From positions 492,137 to 542,136 of the forward strand of contig RPFO01000189.1 in assembly GCA_009746045.1 (NCBI GenBank): DNA of 50,000 nt, given 5' to 3'. The number at the start of each line of letters is the position of its first letter. The first letter of the stretch is position 1. A program made the translations under genes and the position numbers. The notes under the pieces were generated by a model that saw nothing but the letters and a program-made list of their open reading frames with translations, did no database searches and was not told the DNA's origin. Positions 11,293 through 21,686 of this stretch are shown here, piece after piece. Source of the stretch: Mesostigma viride (lineage: Eukaryota; Streptophyta; Mesostigmatophyceae; Mesostigmatales; Mesostigmataceae).

Positions 11293-12398
11293 ATGGCTGA
11301 GGGACGCCGTAGCAAGGGCCTAGCCAGTGGGAATAATAATGGGGGTGCTGGTAGCGGGACCGCTCACGTAGATGACGTGGGGGTTACCGGCGAGATTACC
11401 AATGTGCCTATTAATAATAATACACATGCTGTCTCTGGATATGATCTCACCACACAGGGTCTCCTTATTGTTAATCAGCTGCAACCTGTCACTTCAGACT
11501 CAAAGCCAAAGCAGGCAGAGGAGTTTGTGGAAGGACTAGAGGGGTTTCCAAGCTTGTACGGGGTACAAACTATTATCAGATCTGGATAGGCAGCCAGACT
11601 TTTGGCAAGTGCACAGATCAGATTAAAGACCTCACTAGAGAGTGCAAGAAGGCCAACAAGGCCTGGGCAGTCTACGTGGCAGAGCTGAGGGAGCTGCTAG
11701 AGGATCAACGGAAGAAAGTGGGGATCCATTGGCAGGATAAATACCAAGGGTGGGAGGTTAAGGGAGACCTTATCCAGAACTTCCTCAATTATTGTAAAAT
11801 GGTTGAGGAGGGCAGGGCTCACGGCTTCAATGTCGCTGACAGCATAGCCCTGACAAACTGGCTCAAGGTTTCTGGGCTGGACAAGGCAACACGTGGCTCT
11901 TTAAAGGTCATGTGTGCCCCACACTCTACCCTCAAGGCCTACAAGGTCATAATCAAACAAGCACTCGAGGCAGAGGAGCTGTTTGAGGGTGGAATGCCAG
12001 CTGTGAAGGCTACCCACGCAGGTGGGCGTGCCCAGGGGGGCTCCAAGACGTCTGAGGCTGACAGAAGCCAAGGAGGACGTGGGGGCAACCACAACAAGCG
12101 GAAGGCCAACCATTCACCCGACCCTGACGGGCAATCACATGCCAAGTCGGTGTTCAGGAGGGTGGGTGGTAAGCCCAGGCAGGGTAACGCGCCTGACAAC
12201 GGGGGAGGAGGCCAGGGCAAGTCAAAGATCCAGTGCTACCTGTGCAAGGGGTGGGGGCACATCAAGAAGGAGTGTCCCAGCTTCAAGAAGACCCAGGGCC
12301 AGGGCAGCAACAAGAAAAACAACAACAAGAACAACAACAAGTCCCAGGCAGGCCAGCCTTCAAAGGGCAGTCAGCAAGAAGACAACAAGGAGCAGTGA
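11293..12398 (+). pseudogene. CopA gag with CCHC zinc knuckle (one frame break)
   Basis: It begins at ACCATGG 11293 (MAEGRRSKGLASG). Frame 1 stops at 11587-11589, but the neighbouring frame continues the protein smoothly as YYQIWIGSQTFGKC, so one base is shifted near 11560-11580. The remainder to 12398 holds a capsid-like helical region (LRELLEDQRKKVGIHWQDKY, SIALTNWLKVSGLDKA). A zinc knuckle C-x2-C-x4-H-x4-C follows (CYLCKGWGHIKKEC, about 12235-12276). The tail is basic and rich in Asn, Lys and Gln. The role is nucleocapsid and particle formation. The frame ends with TGA, and the pol frame continues in register after it. Confidence 0.8.
12396..12398 (+). other. In-frame UGA between CopA gag and pol (possible readthrough)
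   Basis: gag ends GAG CAG TGA CTG. Both gag and pol lie in the frame of positions divisible by three, and the frame stays open from 12399 to 15368. UGA followed by CU is a known leaky context. Copia elements usually have a single fused gag-pol, so this could instead be a CGA-to-TGA mutation. Confidence 0.5.
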
Positions 12399-15368
12399 CT
12401 GTCTGAGGCAACCCCTACACACCTTAATTCACCCAAGGGGGAGGCCAGGTGCTCCAATGCAGATTTTATATCTGGGCAACAAGAGGGTGATCTCCAGGTT
12501 CATGGTGGCCCCAGGTCACCTGGAGAGGTACAGGTTCCTATGAAGACGTCCTTGACAGCTGGTGCAGCTGTAAGAATGTCTGACCCCATGCATCCTTGTG
12601 CTGGGCACGAGGGTGGACCTCTCATTTTGAGAGAAACCAATGTACAACCACAGAGGGGTGTGAAGGCCTCTGGTGGTATGCATGTGGTCCCTGCTGGCGG
12701 TCCAGGTGTTGGGCATGAGCAGGGTGACTCAGACTCTGAGTCAGAACAGGATGGAAGACAGCATGGTGATGCTGGACAACCTGACAGCACAGTCCTGACT
12801 GTGCCAGGGACTGCTTCCTCTGTGTACCAGGAGTTGGGTGCCCGAATCCACAACATGTTTGGGCATGCCACTTCTCTGTCAAACAACTTTGCCTTCCGTA
12901 TGGGCAGGGCACCCCTTCTTAAGGCGTGTCAGCAAGCTGCCTCACGGTGTAAGTGCCAGTTGTCCTCCAACAAGCCCAGGAAATCACATGCCAAAGCTAT
13001 ACCTCAGAGCATTGGTGATCTGCAGTGTGATATCCAACACATCAGGGGCATGCAACTGTTGGTGTGCGTGGACAGGTACACAAAATACAAGGTGCTGGAG
13101 CATTTACCTTCTATGAAGAACAGGTACTTGCTGGCTGCCCTGCAGAATGTAAGAGCCAAGTTTCCTACCACAAGGATCCAGGTGGACATGCAGTTTCAGC
13201 ATCTCAAGGGTGATCCCACCCTTCCTGAGTTGCTGGTTACACCTAGGGAGGCTCATGGGCAGCAGGGTGCTATAGAGAGGGCAATCCAGGAGGTCAAGAA
13301 ATTGATTATCTCTGAAGACTGGGTACCCTTATCTGCACCTGCACTTGTCAGGAGTGCATGGCTGAGGAACGTGGAGCAGCAGCTGAACAGCAGGGTTAAC
13401 TTCTACTATGATGGAGTTGCTGTCAGCCCAATGGGTCTATATCATGGCCTGTGCCCACCACATGTGCTGGAGGGCTGGAAACATGCTGCACATGTCACCT
13501 TTGCCAAGCTGAGGGAGAAGGACCGGGGTTGGAAGATGCTGGAGCCACAAGTGGGTCAGAAGGTCCTAGCTTGGAAGGAACCTAGCCTTTATGGCAAACG
13601 TGGTAGCTGGAGTCCTGGGGTGGTTACCCAGGTTGATGAAGCTAGCCACGCATGCTTGGTCAGCATGGAGGACGAACCAAAGCATGTGCACCGGCTGAGT
13701 TGGTCATATGTCAAGCCTAACCTGATGAATGAGGGCAGTCAGGCACAAGGCTCACAGGACCTGCAGGATTTTCAGGTCCCAAGTGACATCACTGATGCAA
13801 CGACCACATCTGTTGCAGGGGAATCTGTCAGCCCTGGCCAGGTTGCAGAGGTACCTGTTGAACAGGCTGCAAGGTCAACAGCTGGGGAGTCAACTGTCAA
13901 GCCCAAGGCTCTAACCAAGCCCAGGGGGACAAGTTTGGCTGGATTAATTGGGGCTCTGCAAAGGGCCAAGAAGCAGCCCAAGGTAGCCAAGCTCAGGTGG
14001 CATGGCAATCTGGGGCTGGACACTGCCTTAGAGGTAGACACTAATTCTCAGGTTTCCATCATTGGGACCAGAGCTGCAGCAGGGTACAGCATGACTGAAC
14101 CCAGCTATCAGTTTGTGTCTGACTTCAGTGGCGGGGTACACGTGAAGGTACTGGGTGAGGTATCCATTCCTATCCTTGGACAGGACACTGCTTTTTGTGT
14201 CTTGGAGGGCTATCAGGGACCTGCTCTTCTGGGGCAGAATTTCCTATGCCAGGATGGGGTAGTGATCACGTCCTCTCTCCTGACTAAGGAAGGGGCTGGT
14301 CAGGTCCCACTGATTAATTTCAGGACCACTCACCTATCACGTGCAGTAACCAGGACGGTTAAGCGTGTGCAAGTGTGCCAGGGGCAGGAGCCCTTGGTTG
14401 ATGACCTCATATTGCCAGCTGCTAGTCATCCAAGCAGTTTGGGCATTGGTCCTCACTCACTTGCTGGACACAGCCCTATAAACTACCAAGGCCTGGTGAA
14501 GCTCATGTCCTCTCCCATTATGTGTCCCCAGGTCACACTGGGTCTGATTAAATCTGGGGAGGACTGGATCTCCAAGAAATGCGTGGAACCTGTCAATGAC
14601 CTGCCTCCTGCACGACGTCTACTCAAGCTCAAGTTTGTCATCAAGATGAAGGAGGTGGACGGGGTCAAGGTACCACACGTCAGGCCAGTACTGAATGAGT
14701 TCAAGGGTACTGGTGAGTGCACCGCTGAGGAGTTGTATACCCCTGGCATGCTGCATGACACTTGGAGGCTGCTGCTGTGTGTATTTCTAGGCCTTCTCAA
14801 CAAGGGCTTGGACTATGGCTCAGTGGTGGTAGACTTCAAGAGGGCATTTCTGGAGGGGGATGCAGATGTGGCACAGGAAAAGTGGGAGGGCAAGACGCCT
14901 TTCTATGTCAGGGTGCCTGCTGTATGGAAAAGGGACATTCACACTGAGTTCCTTAAAATCCTCAAGGGCCTGGAGGGCCTGAGGTCAAGTCCAATAATCT
15001 GGAGGGAGACTCTCAACCGTTTCCTGAAGGAGCATTGCAACTTGAAGGTTTCTCCTGTAGACCCCTGTCTGTTTCTGGGGCAATGGGAAGGCCTACCAGT
15101 GTATGCTTCGCTGCACGGGGATGACCTACATCTGATAGCTCCCACGTCGTGGCTTAAGGAGCTGATCTCCATCATTAAGTCCAAGTTTCCTCTGGGTAGG
15201 GAGCAATGGCAGGTGGAGAATGAGCCTCTCCTGTTTGTGGGCATGGAGGCCACACTGGTGAAGAAGGGGGGGAGTGGCGTATGCTGCTGGTGGGGGGCAA
15301 CGATTATCAAGAGACCCTCATTAGCAAGCTTCCTCCAGTCATCACACAGGCACTGTGTCCCATGGTGA
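12399..15368 (+). pseudogene. CopA pol: integrase, protease-like domain, reverse transcriptase
   Basis: The first ATG is at 12540, but the frame is open from 12399, directly after the gag UGA. Residue numbers are counted from 12540. Integrase: zinc-binding HNMFGH...ACQQAASRCKC (about 106-140). Catalytic triad D164 (QCDIQH), D216 (QVDMQF), E246 (QQGAIER). Aspartic protease-like domain at about 490-575: ALEVDTNSQVSII with D500, then PALLGQNFL. The usual DTG/DSG reads DTN. RT: KFVIKMKEVDG, DFKRAFLEGD at about 765, LKGLEGLRSSP, and HGDD at 859-862 in place of YVDD. The last frame break is near 15290, and RNase H continues in another frame. The domain order IN-PR-RT is unusual. No protease motif is visible between gag and integrase. 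Confidence 0.8.
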
Positions 15369-16024
15369 GGGGCATGGTTGCTTGGGTGGCAGGCATTTCC
15401 AGGCCAGACCTTATGGTCATAGCCAGGTTGCCTGATGACATGCTGACAGAGCTAGGGTCTGCCAAGGTGGCTGATCAGGTCAGGGCTTCGTCTGGCATTC
15501 TGTTGTCTGCAGTGGATTTATCACAACCCATTTGCATGGAGCTGTATGTGGATAGCTCAATGGACAGCAGGCAGGTCTCCAAGGTCAGGGGCAGGGCTGC
15601 AGGGCTCTTTGTGCTCAGACAGGAAGGCCTGGGGAGTTTGGTGAGCTGGTTCAGTCGCCTGCACAAACGGGTGGCTGTCAGTAGTGATGTGGCAGAATGC
15701 AGGGCTATTTGTGAAGGCATTCACACAAGCCTTTATCTGAAGGAGTTGCTTCATCAGATGACTTCTAACACTCCTTGGCCACTTCAGGTTACCACTCTTC
15801 TAAAAACAGACTCCATGGGGATGGTGCAGTTTGTGCACAGGCAGATGGCCAGAAGTAGGGACTTGGATTATCTCCTTCTTAAGGAATTGTCCTCCTTGGC
15901 CAATATTGAGCATATCCCTGGGGTTGACAATCCTGCTGATGCTTTGACCAAGCTAGTGCAGAAGGCAGCAGTGCAATACAAGGTTCTTCAGTCTCTGATG
16001 GACCCATCTCAGCAAGCTGTCTAA
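15281..16024 (+). pseudogene. CopA RNase H domain
   Basis: It is frame-shifted relative to the RT but continues it: MVRGMVAWVAGISRPDLMVI corresponds to the Copia RT thumb 'GSLMYL..TRPDI'. The RNase H core shows acidic residues in ELYVDSSMDS (D), SSDVAECRAI (E), LLKTDSMGMV (D) and GVDNPADALTK (D). LVSWFSRLHKRVAVSS equals the Copia 'ISWSSKKQ..VALSS' block. The domain degrades the RNA strand during reverse transcription. It ends with TAA at 16022-16024. Confidence 0.82.
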
Positions 16025-16975
16025 GCTGGTGCCTGGTTATAGGGCATTGGAGAGCAGATTGTGTGGTAGTGTCAGCATTGTGACTGGCATAATACCTGTA
16101 TTTTAGTCTGTACTAAGGCTCATGGACCATGGTACACTCACTCTGATTTTAATCAGGATACAGCCAGGTTTTGGCTGGGGTTCATGCTGTTGACTACACA
16201 AGGTTGACAGGTCCATTACAGACCATGTATTCTATTTAAAAAGAAATGTATATTTGTACATACCTCTCACAATGGTCTGGGAACCTTTATTCTGGGGTTT
16301 ATAGGGCGGGGTTCGATTCCCTGGTATTATGTTTCTACAAGCTGGCCTGCTCAGGTGTTTTACCTGTTCAGACTTCCCTAGTTCCCCAGGGCAGGATTTA
16401 ATTGTTGCCTATGTGTTTCATTTTGTCATTTGTTTGCTGTGGCAATTTATCATCTGACAAGTAGACGGGCGCCATAAGACGGGCGCCAATACTAACCTGT
16501 TGAGAGTATGACGGGGAAACTATTGTAATACGTCTTACTTTGTCAAGTGGTATTTCAATTGTCATGGATTTATTGTGCTTATATTAGATATGTACTGGGT
16601 TTTATGGGATTAGTATCTGGGATTAATGTAACTCACCGCCAGAAGGTCATTGTACTGGAGGCTCTACCGAGGTGATGGGATTAATTCCTGGAGAAGACCT
16701 CATAGAATTAACCTGTATGTATTTAATTTTGTGTGTTTCTAATATCTGGTGGTACTCTGTAATGCCACTTCCATAGGTTTTTATCCATTTCTCATGAAAT
16801 GGTTTTCCCTGTGGCAGATCTGTTTCTTTTCCAGTTCCTTAAAAGAAAGGGCTGGGGGAATGGCATTGGCCATTAAAGACATCTGTTCAAGCTTCAAGCT
16901 GGAGTGAAGGACATTTCAAGCTACTTCAAGGGTCCCTGGCAGGGGATGTAATCCCTAAAGAAAAGAAGGGATTGG
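16025..16975 (+). other. CopA 3' untranslated region and polypurine tract
   Basis: About 950 bases without a gene. AGACGGGCGCCA occurs twice in close succession (about 16463 and 16478). The purine-rich run AAAGAAAAGAAGGGATTGG directly before the 3' LTR is the likely plus-strand primer. Confidence 0.7.
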
Positions 16976-17591
16976 AGTTAACGTAAAGGATTTACGTTAG
17001 ATGGATAGAGATTGTTACGCTCTTTCCAACGGCACCTTGAACGCCTCATTTGGTTAAGGAACGTAAAAGTTATGACGTTTCCTAGGCTGTGCCGACAGTA
17101 CCCGGCGCGCCACTGTGGGCGCGTACGGACACAGGATGTACAAGTGTCACTTTGATAGTCCGCAGGACGTTGACAGGACTTGTACAGGACTTGATGGTCA
17201 ATTGATAGGTAGGCGCACTGTAGCGCGCCAGGACCTATGAGACAATTGATGCTGACTAGTGTACGGATAGGTCCACAGGACTAGCCGTATGGACAATTGA
17301 TAGATCTGCGCGCCAAAGGCGTGCCAGAGTCTGTGTAATCAATTGATTGACAGTTCAGCTGTGACAGTGCAGCTGAATACTTGGACGCGTCCCTAGCAAG
17401 CTATATGAGTGACTTGGTCACACTGGGGCGCTAGCTCTTGCGTGCACGCTCTCTTGGCATAACGACCCTGTCGTCTGTGCTACGTGCAGTCTCGGACTTG
17501 ACGTGACTTACGTCTGTGTTTGCTCATTATAATAAAGGCAACTTTCCTGCAAGAGCCATGGATTCCCTCGGTGGTAAACTCTCATTCAACT
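16976..17591 (+). repeat. CopA 3' LTR
   Basis: 616 bp, about 99 percent identical by eye to 9743-10357. It is followed by CATGG, the right copy of the target duplication. Confidence 0.92.
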
Positions 17592-17985
17592 CATGGAGCA
17601 GTCCAAAGGAGCCTGTTTCACGTGTGGCCAGCTGGGACACTTTGCACGGGATTGCCCCAAGCGAGACCAGTTCCCAAGCGACACCAAGGGTCCTCAGGGG
17701 GTTCTTCCATTCACCAGACCACCCATCTTCCCTCCTGGGGTGAGCCAGAGCGACCACAGGGCACAGCCTGGGTTTAGACCCAACTTCCAGGCTTCGGGCA
17801 AGGGACCATTCCAGCCCAAGGGATTCAACAGGCAAGACAGGCGTCGGATGGTCAACGCCCTGTGGCACCTCCTAGCAGAGGAGGAGGAGGGAGAAGGAGA
17901 GGCAGACGGCATAGAGGATCAGCAGGTGCAGCCTTCAGTGGGGAGCTCGTCTTCAGATCATCCTCCTGAGCTGCCAAAAAACTAG
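17592..17985 (+). pseudogene. GypB gag, C-terminal part with zinc knuckle
   Basis: This continues the gag frame broken at 9742. It begins MEQSKGACFTCGQLGHFARD, a C-x2-C-x4-H-x4-C knuckle (CFTC...H...C). A Pro/Gly/Gln-rich basic segment and an acidic stretch AEEEEGEGEADG follow, ending LPKN and TAG at 17983-17985. The knuckle is the RNA-binding nucleocapsid. The stop codon lies immediately after the slippery heptamer at 17976-17982, so pro-pol can be reached by a -1 shift. Confidence 0.85.
17976..17982 (+). promoter_or_regulatory. Programmed -1 frameshift heptamer A AAA AAC
   Basis: In the gag frame the codons are CCA AAA AAC TAG, giving X XXY YYZ = A AAA AAC. A one-base backward slip yields CTA GTG GAG, exactly the frame of the protease ORF. 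The classic heptamer, the adjoining stop and the -1 downstream frame all agree. GGAC/GTCC at about 17997-18007 could start a downstream stem. Confidence 0.75.
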
Positions 17986-18500
17986 TGGAGCCCCCAGGAC
18001 TACGTCCAGCGGTGGAGTTAACTGGTTTGCCTGCTGTGCATGTCCGTCCTGTGAACAACTTGTCTGCCTCTGATTCCACCACCCCATTGGGCCCTCCTAT
18101 TCCCAGTCAACTCTTGAAGTTCCAGGCTAGGCTGTTGAATGTGCCAGTCCCTTTGGCTCAGCCTTTATGTCTCTTCATGATTGACTCAGGTGCAGGAAGT
18201 AACTACATTTCCACTTCCTTGGTGCAGGAGCTGCATCTACCAGTGCTCCCCACCCTGTACCTGTTAAGGTCCAATATTCTGATGGTAGGCAGAGTAACTC
18301 ACCTGGCTACGTGCAACTGCTTTTTCAAGTGTGCTCACGTCAAACCTTGTCTGTCACAGCAGATGTCATTCCACTCACTGCTGCTGATGTGATTCTGGGG
18401 ATGCCATGGTTGGAGTCTGCTAATCCTGCCATCTTGTGGTCTGAAAAGGTGGTGCAGTTTCAGGATGGGTCAGTGTGGGACGCCACCACAGTGATTAAGG
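17982..18500 (+). pseudogene. GypB protease (retropepsin)
   Basis: In the -1 frame after gag, the protein shows [20 protein letters not shown], with the DSGA active site of Ty3-type proteases. One frame break lies near 18290-18310. Past it the second half resumes in another frame as [20 protein letters not shown], the flap and 'ILGMDWL' block. It would cleave Gag and Gag-Pol. It is broken as read, though the single shift may be an assembly indel. Confidence 0.8.
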
Positions 18501-19745
18501 GGGGAGAAAGACCAGTCACAGAGTGCTGTTCTGCGAATGAGGCTGTCAATGATGGGAGAGGGGTTGCAGGTGCCAAGGAGGACGTCAAGGTGCCTTCACT
18601 GGAGGAGAAACGTGCTGCATTACTTAAGCACGTATGGTCTGCCAATCACACCTTGTCTTACCTGGCTACTTACCCAGTGGAACACGTCTTTCTCTTACAG
18701 TTGGTTCCTAACTCACCCTCTGATGAGACTCATGGCCACACGGTGAATGCTGTGAACCCAGTACCAGCTGTCACAGAGGAGGAGCAGAAGCTGCATGATG
18801 CCCTTTTGGACAGGTTTGCTGCCATTTTTGAGGACAAAATGCCACAGTACCCTCCTGAAGGGCCAATCACTCATGTCATCAAGCTTGTGGATGGAGCCAG
18901 GCCTCCCTTTGTTCCCATGTACAGGATGGGGCCAGCTGAGATGGCAGAGCTGAAGGTGATCTTGACAGGCCTGTTGGAAGCTGGACTCATTCTTCCTGCC
19001 AATAGTCCTTTCAGCTCTGGGTGTTTGCTTGTCCCCAAGCATGATGGTGGATGGCGGTTGTGCATTGATCTGAGAGGCCTGAACAAGGTCACCGTGAAGT
19101 CCAAGTATCCCTTGCCACGGATTCACTAGAGAGGACAGCTGGATCATCTTACTTCACCAAGTTTGACCTTAGACACGCGTTCTGGCAGATCAGGATAGCT
19201 ACTGAGGACATTCCAAAAACTGCATTCTCCACACCCTGGGGTCAGTTCCAGTGGACTGTGATGCCCATGGGGGCCTCCAACAGCCCAGCTACTATGCAGA
19301 TGTTTGTGAATGCTATCTTTGGCCATCTGACAGGGAACTCCCTGCCTCAGATCTCCCCTGATCTCAGGAATCCCAGGTTCAAAGACATTGCCCACCTGTG
19401 TGACCCTGCAAGACCCGTGTTCAGGACCTGCGTGGTGGCCTACATGGACGACATCCTGGTGCACTCAAAGACGTTCAAGGAGCATCTGGAGAACGTGAAG
19501 GAGGTCCTGAAGGTCATCCAGCACTACCACTTGTCTGTCAAGAGGTCTAAGGTGGAGTGGGGGCATGAAGTGGGGTTCCTAGGGTACAAGTTGAGTTCCT
19601 TAGGTATGACACCTGACAATGCTAAGATTGCTGCCATCCTTGAGTGGCCTGTGTTGCAGTCTGCACATGATGTCAAGTCCTTCCTGGGCATGGTGGGGTG
19701 GTACAGGCGTTTTATCCCTGACATGGCTGGGCCATCTCCACCCCC
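18501..19745 (+). pseudogene. GypB reverse transcriptase
   Basis: Linker, then a standard Ty3 RT start: [58 protein letters not shown] frame break follows at about 19125, after LPRIH. RT resumes as YFTKFDLRHAFWQIRIA, TVMPMGASNSPATMQMFVN and VAYMDDILVHSKTF, with catalytic YMDD at about 19440. KSFLGMVGWYRRFIPDMAG ends it before a second break near 19735. An insert between the MQMF and YMDD blocks is longer than in textbook Ty3 and is shared with GypC. It copies the element RNA into DNA. Confidence 0.88.
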
Positions 19746-20611
19746 TTGCTTGAGTTAATCAAGAAGGATGTTCAGTTTGAGTGGACAGATAGGTGTCAGC
19801 AGGCCTTTGACCTGTTGAAGCAGAAGCTCACATCCACCCCTGTGCTAGTGGGTCCCAATCCAGATCTACCTTATCAGGTTAGGTCAGATGCCTCTCAAGG
19901 CGCCATAGGTGCTGTGCTGATGCAAGACCATGGCTATGGACCACAGCCAGTAGAGTACATGTCTAAAACCATGAGCTCAGCTGAACGTAACTACCCTGTA
20001 CATGAGCAGGAGTTGCTGGGTTTAGTGGTAGCATGTCACAAGTGGGAGCATCTGTTGAAGGGAGCTCAGTTTTCTGTGGCTAGCAGTGCTACAGATGGGC
20101 TAGGGCAAGAGTCTATCACCCTGATGACTGACCACAGGCCCTTGGTGCACGTGCTAGAACAGAGTAGGATGAGTAAGAGGATGGCTGGGTGGATGGAGTA
20201 CCTAGGGGGATTCTATCCTTTCTCTGTGCAGTATGTCCCAGGATCACAGAATGTGGTGCCAGACGCCCTCTCTAGAAGAAGGGATCTGATGGGAGCATTT
20301 CACGAGGATCTGGATATTTGTGCTGCCATGGTTTCTGTAGTAGAGTGTGGTGCTGTCACCAGGGCACAGGCAGCTAACCAGCAAACCTCCAAGCTGAGCC
20401 ATCCCCCTGTAGAGGCTAGCTTTAGTCACGAGATGCTCATTGACCAGGGCTCTGTCCCAGGGTCGACAGGCGTCCAGGGTGGGGGTCAGTCACTGCAGAG
20501 CAGTCTTAGGGAGGGTTCTGCTGGTAGCCAGCCCACTCTCACAACACAACCAAGCACAGAGAATCCTAGGAGGGGAAGGGACGGCCCAGGAAGTGGATAC
20601 TGGAGCCAGGG
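19746..20611 (+). pseudogene. GypB RNase H and tether
   Basis: VQFEWTDRCQQAFDLLKQKL is the tether. RNase H shows YQVRSDASQGAIGAVLMQ (first Asp), NYPVHEQELLGLVVACHKWE (Glu) and TLMTDHRPLVHVLEQ (second Asp). QYVPGSQNVVPDALSRR closes the domain, with the last Asp. A long variable linker rich in Ser, Gln and Gly follows to the next frame break. No protein domain is seen in the linker. Confidence 0.87.
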
Positions 20612-21686
20612 ATGCTGACCAAGTCTAGAGGATTGGCAGCTGAGATCAAGGGGAAGTCACGTACACCTGTGGCTGATGTTCTGTCATCCAAGCATCTAGT
20701 CACTAGTCACCTGCAGGAGGGTGAGGTGCTGCAGCTGCAGCCTTTAGGACCTGGCAAACAGCTAGTCCTGCCTAACCCTATGAGTATAGCCCTGCTGGAC
20801 GTGATTAAGGCCTTCACTAAAACTGAGGACCTGGCCACTAAGGCCATTCAGGAAGGAAGCTTTGGTAACAGACCTGTGGAGTACTGGGAGGGAGTCCTGT
20901 ATGTCCACACCCAGGACGCAGATCATGTAGTGACCAGGAAGGTCTATGTGCCAGAAATGGCCATTCCCACTGTGTTGCATTGCTTCCATGGCGACGTGAC
21001 TGCGTGTCATCCTGGGTATGCTAAGCTTCTCCATGAAGTACAAGAGAGGTTTTGGTGGCCTGGCATGTTTCGTGATATCAAAGCCTATGTGGCTTCCTGT
21101 GACTCATGCATGCCAAAGGAATAAGGTTAGGACTCAGGCAGTGCCTATCTTTCCTATGGCCATGCCTATTCCCCTTCGACCCTGGATCAGTGTGACCATG
21201 GACTTCATTTGTGGCTTGCCTGTCTCTGATGCTGGCAATGACAGGATACTGGTGGTGATGGACAGGCTGTCTAGAATGTGCCATCTCATCCCCTGCAATG
21301 CCCATCTCACAGCTGCCCAGTGTGTAGAGTTGTTCATGAAGGAGGTGTACAGATTGCATGGCATGCCACGTGTAATCATCACTGACCAGGATCCCTTGTG
21401 GATGTCTGGGTTTTGGAAGTCCTTCTTTGACATCCTAGACACTAAGTTGGCCTTTGGAGTAGCATACAGGTGTGCCAGCACGGGGGCTGTGGAGAGGCTG
21501 AACCGTATTGTACGGGAACGCCAGAAGCACTATTGTACCCATGATAACAAGGAATGGGACAAGAAACTTCCCTTCATAGAGTTTGCCATCAACAATTCAC
21601 CCCTGGCTCCTCACCAAATGTCTCCATTTGTCATTTGCCATGGCCAGTGCCCCTTGACTCCATTTGACCTGGAGTTACAGGTCTGA
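20612..21686 (+). pseudogene. GypB integrase (zinc-binding and catalytic core)
   Basis: HHCC zinc finger: LHCFHGDVTACHPGYAKLLH, then FWWPGMFRDIKAYVASCDSC. One frame break at about 21120. The core continues WISVTMDFICGLPVSD (D), RVIITDQDPLWMSGF (D) and STGAVERLNRIVRERQ (E), giving the D-D-E triad. FAINNSPLAPHQMSPFVICH is the Gypsy 'YN...H.s.g.sPf...yG' block. It would insert the cDNA into the genome. A further break lies near 21680. Confidence 0.87.

Larger units (their letters stand above)
9743..17591 (+). mobile_element. CopA: full-length Copia-like element nested in GypB gag
   Basis: 7,849 bp with two LTRs of 615 and 616 bp that differ at about five sites. It is flanked by the duplicated target CATGG (9738-9742 and 17592-17596). 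Splicing it out restores a continuous GypB gag frame, which confirms the borders. Internal order: ORF1, gag with one CCHC knuckle, integrase, aspartic protease-like domain, reverse transcriptase, RNase H. RT and RNase H are of the Ty1/Copia kind and lie after the integrase, as in Copia. The protease, however, lies between integrase and RT. LTR ends AGTTAAC...TTCAACT lack the usual TG...CA. It is younger than GypB because it sits inside it. Confidence 0.92.

Noticed and set aside
16302-16325. tRNA gene suggested by CGGGGTTCGATTCCCTG
   Set aside because: The T-arm-like stem is good, but there is no matching acceptor strand, A box or anticodon arm upstream.
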